Shown here piece after piece: positions 1-5,415 of a stretch of DNA of 5,415 nt. Below the pieces are notes generated by a model. It did not search any database and had not been told where the DNA came from. It was given only the letters and a program-made list of their open reading frames with translations. Made by a program: the position numbers and the translations under genes. The stretch comes from an uncultured Bacteroidota bacterium (GTDB lineage Bacteria > Bacteroidota > Bacteroidia > Chitinophagales > Saprospiraceae): the NCBI GenBank assembly GCA_937926185.1, contig CALEYM010000878.1:1-5415 (forward strand), read 5' to 3'. How positions within the stretch are numbered: the stretch's first letter is position 1; each line of letters opens with the position of its first letter.

Positions 1-2
1 CC

Positions 3-455
3 AGCGTCGAAGCAAAAAAATCGAGCGCTCCACCGCTTTCGCCGCGCGCGCGTATCGCCCGGCTGATCCTCATATACCACTTCATTCTGATCGGTATTTC
101 CTGCGTGTATTACCTCCTGCGCGGATTCGACTTTGAAGAATTTACTTCCCTGATGGGCATTCTTGCGCCGGTCACGGCCCTGTATGGCGGCGCGGTGTTC
201 CGGTATATCGGCAGGAGCATCACCGAACCCAATTTTAACGGCAAAAACGGCGATGCGCCCATCAACAGCATGGTCAAATGGCTGGTGAATGGTCACTTTG
301 CCACGGTGATGCTCCTGATCTCGCTGAAAGCCCTGGCGCCCAACGTGCTCAATTTTCAGGATATGACCATGTTCCTCACGCTGGTCGAATCGGCCCTGGG
401 CGTTTACATGGGCAATATCATTCTCGCCCTCTTCGAAGTAAAAAAAGAGGCCTGA
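3..455 (+). CDS. Four-helix integral membrane protein of unknown function (5' end missing)
   Basis: This reading frame is open from the left edge of the window to a TGA stop, giving 150 visible residues. I do not recognise the family. Four hydrophobic segments are visible, at about residues 18-39, 47-66, 93-112 and 121-144 of the visible part. The charges obey the positive-inside rule: a basic stretch with KK and RARIAR precedes helix 1, RYIGRS follows helix 2, and the protein ends in EVKKEA. This predicts both termini and the 27-residue loop between helices 2 and 3 in the cytoplasm. The only common start codon in the visible frame is GTG at 105, but it would cut helix 1 in half, so the true start most likely lies upstream of the window. 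The gene converges on the efflux operon with a 45-base gap, so it is not part of that operon and its position says nothing about its job. No catalytic or metal-binding motif is evident. Confidence 0.75.
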   Translation, partial: SVEAKKSSAPPLSPRARIARLILIYHFILIGISCVYYLLRGFDFEEFTSLMGILAPVTALYGGAVFRYIGRSITEPNFNGKNGDAPINSMVKWLVNGHFATVMLLISLKALAPNVLNFQDMTMFLTLVESALGVYMGNIILALFEVKKEA

Positions 456-467
456 ACGGGACTGCCG

Positions 468-497
468 CTCAATCACTCAATCACTCAATCACTCAAT
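468..497. repeat. 8-bp tandem repeat, unit CTCAATCA, 3.75 copies
   Basis: The unit CTCAATCA occurs at 468-475, 476-483 and 484-491, followed by a partial copy CTCAAT at 492-497. All copies are identical. The array fills most of the gap between two convergent genes. It begins 12 bases after the stop of the plus-strand gene, and the partial copy ends three bases before the stop codon of the adaptor gene. A short perfect microsatellite like this can change copy number by slipped-strand replication. Because it lies outside both coding regions, a change would not shift a reading frame. Confidence 0.9.
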
Positions 498-536
498 GAT
501 CTACTGGTTGAAATAGATCATTTTCAACTGGTAGGT
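495..536. other. Two overlapping, mutually exclusive inverted repeats at the convergent junction
   Basis: The first is a perfect 9-bp inverted repeat, 495-503 with 514-522, around a 10-base loop. The second pairs 501-513 with 522-534 around an 8-base loop. It has 11 Watson-Crick pairs plus two G-U pairs if transcribed on the plus strand, and it can extend to 499/536 with one more G-U pair. The two share bases 501-503, 513-514 and 521-522, so they cannot form together. Most of the structure lies inside the last codons of the adaptor gene. On the plus strand the 9-bp stem runs into four T residues at 521-524, so it might help end transcription of the plus-strand gene. The stem is AT-rich and the T tract is short, so this is only a weak terminator candidate. 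Part of the symmetry could be chance from the codons for QLK and FNQ. Confidence 0.4.
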
Positions 537-2168
537 ACCGGAAGTCACGAAGCGTTCCCCGTCTTCCAGGCCTTTTTCCACCACGGTGGCCGTGCCGTTG
601 TCGGCGCCGGTTTTCAGGTAGTGCAGGCTGTATCGTTCGGCGCTTTCCTTCACGAACACCGCCGGCATACCGCTGATCTCGGTGATCGCGCTGTTGGGCG
701 TCAGCAGCTTCCGTTGCGTCTGTTGTTCGAATATCCGGACGTTTACAAATTCTCCGATTTTAAAATCGCCGTCGGCGTTATCCACTTCAAATAAGACTTT
801 TTGCGACTGGTTGGTTGGGTTGATGCTGTTGGGCAGGGCCAGCAGGCGGATGTTGCGGCTCTGGTGCTCGTTATTGGAACATTCGAGCTGGAACTGTTTG
901 GCGCTGCTCAGCAGGGCGGCGTCTTTGTCGTACACCTGCGCTTCCACGATCACTTTGGCCGGGTTGAGCAGCAAGAAAAGCGTTTCTCCCGCATTAACAG
1001 TTGAACCGGCTGCAAATGTGAAGGGCTCCACCCGTCCGGTAATAGGAGCCGTAAGCGGAATGAAGCGGGCGTTGCGGCTCGATGCGTCGGTGTACAGCCG
1101 GTTGAACAGCTCGCGGTTTTCCCGGGCGCGTTGGAGGCGCGCCGAGGCCTCGTCGAGGTCGCGTTTGGCGATGATGTCTTTCAGGTTGTTCAGTCGCGTA
1201 AAGTCATTTTGGGCAGCGGTCATTTCCGCTTCCACGGCGTTGCGTTCGCTTTGCCAGTTGATGCTGGTGCCGGCGTCCACGGTTTGTTCCACCACGGCCA
1301 GCACCTGGCCGGCGCGCACCTGTTCGCCTACTTTTACCCGCACGGAGCGCAGCGTACCCGCCAGGGGCGATTGTACGGTAGCCTTACCCGTGGCGCCGGG
1401 CGTAACCGTGCCGAAGAGAGTTATGGTGGGCGCAAAGGCATCCACACCGGCTTTGGCGACCGTGACGTCGAACAGGAACTGGGTTTCTTTCGGGATCAGA
1501 ATTTCGGAAGCAAAGGTGTTGCCCTTGCCGCCGTGATCCTCGTCGCCGTGGGCCATGGCGTCGTTCAGGTTTTGCAGCGGGAAACCGCTGAAAAACAGCA
1601 GTACCAGGGTGGCCGCGGCGGCTTTCGGCGTTTTACGGGCAAACAGCAGGGTCAAAACCACCCCGGTGAGAAAGGCCAGCAGCATGCCGAGTACGGTCCA
1701 GGCGCCATTGCCGGTCTTTTCAGCAGTTTCTTCGGGGGCGCCGGGCAGTTCTTTGCCCGGTTCTATACCGCTGAGCTGGATCAGGTCGGCGCCCAGGCCG
1801 CCCTTGAGCGTGACGTTCAGGGCGTAGGGTTTGGCCGATTTAAAAGTTGTCTTGAGTTTAAAAATACCCGGTTCGCCGGGCGTGATTTCGAAGGCTTGCC
1901 CGTCATCGGTTGTGGACGTGATGTTCAGTTCCACATTGGATACCGGTCGGTTGGTATTCACATCGCTGACGTAGAGGGTCAGTTCGGCCGGTTCGCCGGG
2001 GTGCAGATGGCCGTATTTCAGCAGGAGTTCGTATTTCTCGGACACGTTTTCGACGCTGAAATAACCGGGAGTGGCGGATTGGCCGGCAGTGTGGACCTCG
2101 TCGCCATGGGCGAAAAGGCCCAAAGCGGATATGACAAAAGTCAAAATAAATGAGAGTTGCTTTTTCAT
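501..2168 (-). CDS. RND efflux periplasmic adaptor (CusB/CzcB/HlyD family) with fused N-terminal Ig-like domain
   Basis: This is the membrane fusion protein that links the inner-membrane pump to the outer-membrane channel. Starting at the ATG at 2168, the product has 555 residues, longer than the roughly 400 of E. coli CusB. Residues 1-20 form a signal peptide ending LFA, followed by HGDEVH at 21-26. Residues about 35-130 look like a beta-sandwich domain, perhaps FixH/YtkA-like. A transmembrane helix (157-176) is followed by a basic RKTPK turn (178-182). A second hydrophobic segment (184-198) ends with AMA (204-206), directly followed by HGDEDHGG (207-214). The adaptor core comes next: one lipoyl half (264-294, with SPLAGTL and VGEQVRAGQ), an alpha-hairpin (about 302-365), the other lipoyl half (369-403, with TAPITGRV), a beta-barrel (about 405-485) and the membrane-proximal domain. 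The gene follows the pump gene by 52 bases. I chose the 2168 start over an in-frame ATG at 2231 because it puts the signal peptide at the N-terminus. The metal is unknown. Confidence 0.92.
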   Translation of the reverse strand: MKKQLSFILTFVISALGLFAHGDEVHTAGQSATPGYFSVENVSEKYELLLKYGHLHPGEPAELTLYVSDVNTNRPVSNVELNITSTTDDGQAFEITPGEPGIFKLKTTFKSAKPYALNVTLKGGLGADLIQLSGIEPGKELPGAPEETAEKTGNGAWTVLGMLLAFLTGVVLTLLFARKTPKAAAATLVLLFFSGFPLQNLNDAMAHGDEDHGGKGNTFASEILIPKETQFLFDVTVAKAGVDAFAPTITLFGTVTPGATGKATVQSPLAGTLRSVRVKVGEQVRAGQVLAVVEQTVDAGTSINWQSERNAVEAEMTAAQNDFTRLNNLKDIIAKRDLDEASARLQRARENRELFNRLYTDASSRNARFIPLTAPITGRVEPFTFAAGSTVNAGETLFLLLNPAKVIVEAQVYDKDAALLSSAKQFQLECSNNEHQSRNIRLLALPNSINPTNQSQKVLFEVDNADGDFKIGEFVNVRIFEQQTQRKLLTPNSAITEISGMPAVFVKESAERYSLHYLKTGADNGTATVVEKGLEDGERFVTSGTYQLKMIYFNQ

Positions 2169-2186
2169 GTTTTTTAGTTGTGTTTT
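2169..2186 (-). promoter_or_regulatory. A-rich translation leader of the adaptor gene, no Shine-Dalgarno
   Basis: Read on the minus strand, the 18 bases before the ATG at 2168 are mostly A with scattered C and one T, and no GGAGG-like sequence. A-rich leaders that do not rely on Shine-Dalgarno pairing are typical of Bacteroidota. This supports the start at 2168, immediately before a classical signal peptide. The full 52-base spacer to the pump stop codon shows no convincing promoter, so co-transcription with the pump gene is likely. Confidence 0.45.
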
Positions 2187-2220
2187 CGTAGTCAGAAATA
2201 TGGTTCGGGATATTTTTGCT

Positions 2221-5200
2221 TTAAATATCATTGTTTTTTCTGTTGAAGTAACCTTTTAATGCCCGCTCTCCGATCAGCCAGAACACCGCCGGCGTCACTA
2301 CAATATCCAGCAGGGTTGAACTCACCAGACCGCCGAGGATGACCACGGCCACGGGGTGCAGAATTTCCTTGCCCGGCGCCTGTGCGTCGAGTGTCAGCGG
2401 TATGAGCGCCAGTCCGGCCGTGAGGGCGGTCATCAGCACGGGCACCAGGCGTTCCAGCGAGCCGCGGATGATCATGTGCCGGCTGAATTTTTCTCCCTCA
2501 TGCTCGATCAGGTGAATGTAATGCGAGATCATCATGATGCCGTTGCGCGAGGCAATACCCGTGAGCGTGATAAATCCGACGAGCGTTGCCACGGAAAAAA
2601 CCCCGCCGGTCAGTAACACTGCCACGACCGAACCGATGAGCGCCAGCGGGATGTTCAGCATGATCTGCGCCACGATGAGCGGCGAGCGAAAGTGATGGTA
2701 CAGTGCCAGAAAGATGCCCAGCAGGGCGAAAATACTCAGGATGCCGATCAGCCGCGTGGCGGCCTGCTGGCTTTCGAATTGTCCGCCGTAGGTGATAAAA
2801 TACCCCTGCGGAAGTTCCACTTTTTCACCGACGGCCTGTTGCATGGCTTTCACGGCCGTGCCGAGGTCGCTACCTTCCACATTAGCCGATACGACGATGC
2901 GCCGCTGGGTGTTTTCGTGGTAAATGGCGTTGATCGAAGGATTATACTCGATTTTGGCGATCTGGTGCAGCGGGATCATCGAGCCGTCTGGCGCATCGAT
3001 GAGCGTACCGCGGATGTGTTCCAGGTTGGTGCGTTCTTCCTGGGTGGTGCGCAGCAAAATATCGAAATACTGTTGCCCTTGCACGATCTGACTGACCACC
3101 AGGCCGTTGAAGAACACTTCCAGATCGGCTGCCACTTTACCGGCCTGTATACCGTAGCGTTTGAGCGCCTCCCGGTTTACCCGGATTTGCAACTGCGGGA
3201 TCATGGTTTGTTTCTCCACCTGTACGTCTACCACACCGGGTACGCCCGACATGGCCCGGCTCACCTCATCGGCCTTGCGGCGCAGTTCCAACAGGTCGTT
3301 GCCAAAAACTTTTACCGCGATCTGGGCGCGCACGCCGCTCAACAGGTGGTCGAGGCGGTGAGAGATCGGCTGGCCAATGTTGACGGAAACGCCTGCGAGG
3401 GCGCCCAGTTCCTTCCGAATATCGGCCAGCACCTGGTCGCGCGGACGGGCATCGGACTTCAGTTCAATTTCAATTTCCGAGTTGGAAGGCGGCTCCACGT
3501 GTTCGTCGAGTTCGGCACGGCCGGTGCGGCGGCTTGCCCAGGCCACGTCGGGCACCCGCAGGATGAGGTTTTCAGCGGCCTGTCCGATCTTGTCGCTTTC
3601 CTCCAGCGAGGTGCCTGGCGGTGCGCTCAGGTTCACGGTAAAGGAACCCTCATTGAACTGCGGCAAAAACTCCGTGCCGAAAAACGGCACAATGGCCACA
3701 GAGGCTGCGATCATGGCGCCGGCCATGAGTACTACCGGGCGCGGATTGTCGAGCGTCCAATACAGCATGCGCTGATCCTGTTTTTTCAGCCAGTGTACCA
3801 GGGCCCCGTCTTTTTCCTGTTTGTCGCCCACGTTTTTTAACAGAATGGCACACAAGGCCGGTGTAAGCGTAAGTGATACCAGCAGTGAGGCGGCAATACT
3901 GGTGATATAAGCAATGCCCAGCGGGGCAAATATGCGCCCTTCGATGCCTTGCAGGTAAAAGAGCGGAATAAACACCAGGATGACGATCACCGTGGCGTAT
4001 ACGATGGAATTCCGTACTTCTGAACTGGCTTCGTACACTACTTGCAACACCGGTCTCGGATGGGGACTTTTCCGGTTTTCCCGCAAGCGCCGGAATACAT
4101 TTTCCACGTCCACGATCGCGTCGTCCACCAACTCGCCGATGGCGATGGCCAGACCGCCCAGCGTGAGCGTGTTGATCGAAATATCGAAAAATTTGAACAC
4201 TATGGCAGTGATCACCAACGACAGTGGAATGGCTGTGAGGGTAATGGCCGTGGTGCGGAAGTTGAGCAGGAATAAAAACAAAACGATGACCACGAGGATG
4301 AACCCGTCGCGCAGGGCGACTTCCACGTTCGTCAGGGCATTGACGATAAAGCCTTTTTGCTGAAAAATGTCGGGGTTGAGTTTTACGTCGGCCGGCAGCG
4401 AGGCCTGCAGTTCGGCTACGGCTTTTTCCACCGCTTCCGTCAGCTCTATGGTGCTGGCGCCCGGTTGTTTTTCCACCGTGAGGATCACGGCGGGTTTGCC
4501 GTTGATGCCCGCGTCGCCGCGCTTGACGGCGGCGCCGAATTTGACCTCTGCCACGTCGGAGAGCAACACCGGCAGACCGTCCTTGTTGGCCACCACGGTG
4601 TTTTTCAGATCGTCCAGCGATTGGGCGCGGCCGATGTTGCGGATCAGTACTTCGGAGCCGTAACGGTCGAAAAAGCCGCCGGTGCTGTTCTGGTTGCTCT
4701 GCCGCAGGGCTTCGTCGATGGCGTCGATGGAAAGGTTGTATTGTTTCAGCCGTTGGGTAGACACGAGCACCTGGTATTGCAGCCGCTCCCCGCCGATGGG
4801 GATCACCTGGCTGATGCCTTTGATACTCATCAGGCGCCGGCGGATGGTAAAATCGGCCAGGGTGCGCAGTTCGGAGGGCGGGGTGGAGTCGGCCGTGACG
4901 CCGATCATCATGATCTGCCCCATGATACTCGAAATAGGCCCCATGACGGGGACGATACCTTCGGGGAGTACGACGGTTTGCAGTTTTTCAGAAACGAGCT
5001 GACGGGCCCGGTACACATCGGTGTTCCAGTCGAACTCGACAAACACCAGGCCGATACCCACGCCCGAACTGCTGCGGACGCGTTCCACGCCCGGCGCGCC
5101 GTTCATGGCCACCTCCACCGGCGTCACCACCTGGTTTTCGATCTCCTCGGGCGCCATACCGTTGGCCTCCAGGAAAATCGTCACCTGCGGCCGGTTCAGG

Positions 5201-5322
5201 TCGGGCAGCACGTCCACCGGCAGGCGGGCGATGGTGAACGCTCCGTATACCAGCACGAGCGCCGCGAAGGCCACCACCAGCAGGCGGTTTTGAAGCGAGA
5301 ATTTTATGAGTGCGTTGAGCAT
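2221..5322 (-). CDS. Heavy-metal efflux RND pump, CusA/CzcA family (HME-RND)
   Basis: This is the inner-membrane pump that uses proton influx to expel metal cations through the adaptor and the outer-membrane channel. At 1033 residues it is full length (E. coli CusA has about 1047). Twelve membrane helices can be placed: TM1 near 13-32, TM2-TM6 between 336 and 493, TM7 near 528-547 and TM8-TM12 between 855 and 1016. Two large periplasmic loops separate them, the usual RND duplication. Family hallmarks include the N-terminal LPVDVLPDLNRPQV (34-47), EFLPQFNEGS (551-560) and the TM4 segment GELVDDAIVDVEN (396-408). In TM4, D400 and E407 match the proton-relay acids of CusA and CzcA, while E397, D401 and D405 are extra acids. 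Aligned from memory to CusA, the copper-binding Met573/623/672 become N564, N614 and H659, which argues against a Cu(I)/Ag(I) pump and for a divalent metal. The ATG at 5322 starts 17 bases after the upstream stop codon, and the adaptor follows, so this is an operon. No frameshift is seen. Confidence 0.96.
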   Translation of the reverse strand: MLNALIKFSLQNRLLVVAFAALVLVYGAFTIARLPVDVLPDLNRPQVTIFLEANGMAPEEIENQVVTPVEVAMNGAPGVERVRSSSGVGIGLVFVEFDWNTDVYRARQLVSEKLQTVVLPEGIVPVMGPISSIMGQIMMIGVTADSTPPSELRTLADFTIRRRLMSIKGISQVIPIGGERLQYQVLVSTQRLKQYNLSIDAIDEALRQSNQNSTGGFFDRYGSEVLIRNIGRAQSLDDLKNTVVANKDGLPVLLSDVAEVKFGAAVKRGDAGINGKPAVILTVEKQPGASTIELTEAVEKAVAELQASLPADVKLNPDIFQQKGFIVNALTNVEVALRDGFILVVIVLFLFLLNFRTTAITLTAIPLSLVITAIVFKFFDISINTLTLGGLAIAIGELVDDAIVDVENVFRRLRENRKSPHPRPVLQVVYEASSEVRNSIVYATVIVILVFIPLFYLQGIEGRIFAPLGIAYITSIAASLLVSLTLTPALCAILLKNVGDKQEKDGALVHWLKKQDQRMLYWTLDNPRPVVLMAGAMIAASVAIVPFFGTEFLPQFNEGSFTVNLSAPPGTSLEESDKIGQAAENLILRVPDVAWASRRTGRAELDEHVEPPSNSEIEIELKSDARPRDQVLADIRKELGALAGVSVNIGQPISHRLDHLLSGVRAQIAVKVFGNDLLELRRKADEVSRAMSGVPGVVDVQVEKQTMIPQLQIRVNREALKRYGIQAGKVAADLEVFFNGLVVSQIVQGQQYFDILLRTTQEERTNLEHIRGTLIDAPDGSMIPLHQIAKIEYNPSINAIYHENTQRRIVVSANVEGSDLGTAVKAMQQAVGEKVELPQGYFITYGGQFESQQAATRLIGILSIFALLGIFLALYHHFRSPLIVAQIMLNIPLALIGSVVAVLLTGGVFSVATLVGFITLTGIASRNGIMMISHYIHLIEHEGEKFSRHMIIRGSLERLVPVLMTALTAGLALIPLTLDAQAPGKEILHPVAVVILGGLVSSTLLDIVVTPAVFWLIGERALKGYFNRKNNDI

Positions 5323-5338
5323 TTGTTTTTGTTTTGAT
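5323..5338 (-). promoter_or_regulatory. A-rich leader between the upstream gene and the pump gene
   Basis: The 16-base spacer before the pump ATG reads on the minus strand as A runs broken by single C, T and G bases, with no Shine-Dalgarno match. It resembles the leader of the adaptor gene and fits Bacteroidota-style initiation. It is too short for a separate promoter plus leader, so the pump gene is most likely read from the transcript of the upstream gene. Confidence 0.45.
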
Positions 5339-5415
5339 TTAGAGTTTGCCGGTTAAAAACTGCAGGTTCAGTCCTGCCAGTTCGGTGTCGCGCATCGATT
5401 CGCAATATACCCATT
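5339..5415 (-). CDS. C-terminus of an upstream gene, probably a TolC-family outer-membrane channel (partial)
   Basis: On the minus strand an open frame enters from the right edge and ends at a TAA (5339-5341), giving 25 codons. The visible residues are WVYCESMRDTELAG (about 5372-5413) and then LNLQFLTGKL at the end. The closing pattern, an amphipathic helix followed by a hydrophobic-LTG-K/N-L tail, resembles the C-terminus of CusC/CzcC-type TolC-family proteins in Bacteroidota, where the last periplasmic helix often ends in a similar LTG sequence. The position, 16 bases ahead of an HME-RND pump gene and on the same strand, is also where the channel gene would be expected. The stretch is too short to prove the family. 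If correct, the operon order is channel, pump, adaptor, and the complete tripartite exporter is encoded together. Confidence 0.55.
   Translation of the reverse strand, partial: WVYCESMRDTELAGLNLQFLTGKL

Noticed and set aside
468..497. Possible CRISPR array or attachment site
   Set aside because: The repeat unit is 8 bp with no spacers, and there is no integrase, tRNA or cas gene nearby, so it is a simple tandem repeat.
682..1536. 284-codon open frame on the plus strand within the adaptor gene
   Set aside because: It is Ser/Arg/Ala-rich antisense translation that overlaps the lipoyl and hairpin regions of the adaptor and shows no motif of its own.
1131..2153. 340-codon open frame on the plus strand opposite the adaptor gene
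   Set aside because: It is Gly, Phe, Gln and His-rich, low-complexity antisense sequence without domain features, while the minus-strand frame has a signal peptide and a complete adaptor fold.
2169..2220. Promoter in the spacer between pump and adaptor
   Set aside because: The spacer is A/T-rich, but I find no good match to the Bacteroidota TAnnTTTG element with a spaced upstream element, and its length and strand fit simple operon spacing.
2169..2231. 21-residue N-terminal extension of the adaptor from the ATG at 2231
   Set aside because: It would overlap the pump stop codon and put a polar, basic stretch before a textbook signal peptide. The ATG at 2168 has an A-rich leader and fits far better, although translational coupling through the upstream ATG cannot be excluded.
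2692..3840. 382-codon open frame on the plus strand opposite the pump gene
   Set aside because: It has the same shadow composition (many His, Gln, Val and Phe), no recognisable domain, and lies entirely inside the pump coding region.
3650..3853. 67-codon minus-strand open frame inside the pump gene
   Set aside because: It is a short out-of-frame reading within the strongly supported pump coding sequence, with Arg/Gly/His-rich content and no domain.
4357..5337. 326-codon open frame on the plus strand opposite the pump gene
   Set aside because: It is antisense to a clearly conserved RND protein. Its translation is rich in His, Gln, Gly and Arg with no domain, typical of a shadow frame opposite GC-rich coding DNA.

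Overview
The window carries the end of a heavy-metal efflux operon of the tripartite RND type (HME-RND, CusA/CzcA family) on the minus strand. Facing it from the left edge is the 3' part of an unrelated-looking membrane-protein gene on the plus strand. The likely source is a member of the Bacteroidota with a fairly GC-rich genome. The support for this is A-rich leaders without a Shine-Dalgarno sequence in front of ATG starts, short A/T-rich spacers between otherwise GC-rich genes, and the style of the adaptor protein (an Ig-like N-terminal domain and HGDE metal-site motifs). This placement is inference; no marker gene is present.

Layout from left to right. 3-455 (+): a 5'-truncated gene for a four-helix membrane protein of unknown function. 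456-500: a 45-base convergent junction holding an 8-bp tandem repeat and one arm of overlapping inverted repeats. 501-2168 (-): a periplasmic adaptor (membrane fusion protein) with an unusual bipartite architecture. 2169-2220: a short A/T-rich spacer. 2221-5322 (-): a full-length 1033-residue RND pump. 5323-5338: a 16-base spacer. 5339-5415 (-): the last 25 codons of an upstream gene whose C-terminus resembles a TolC-family outer-membrane channel.

Transcription on the minus strand therefore runs (probable channel) -> pump -> adaptor. All three parts of a trans-envelope metal exporter are apparently encoded together: the inner-membrane proton-driven pump, the adaptor that bridges the periplasm, and the outer-membrane channel. 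The operon promoter and any metal sensor lie beyond the right edge. Residue comparison with E. coli CusA, made from memory, suggests that the methionine ladder used for Cu(I)/Ag(I) is absent, so a divalent-metal substrate is more likely, but the metal cannot be named from sequence.

I see no mobile element, RNA gene, CRISPR array or clearly new system here. The features most worth a second look are the two-headed adaptor (two export-signal-like segments, each followed by the same HGDE motif), the acidic TM4 motif and replaced methionines of the pump, and the repeat/hairpin junction.
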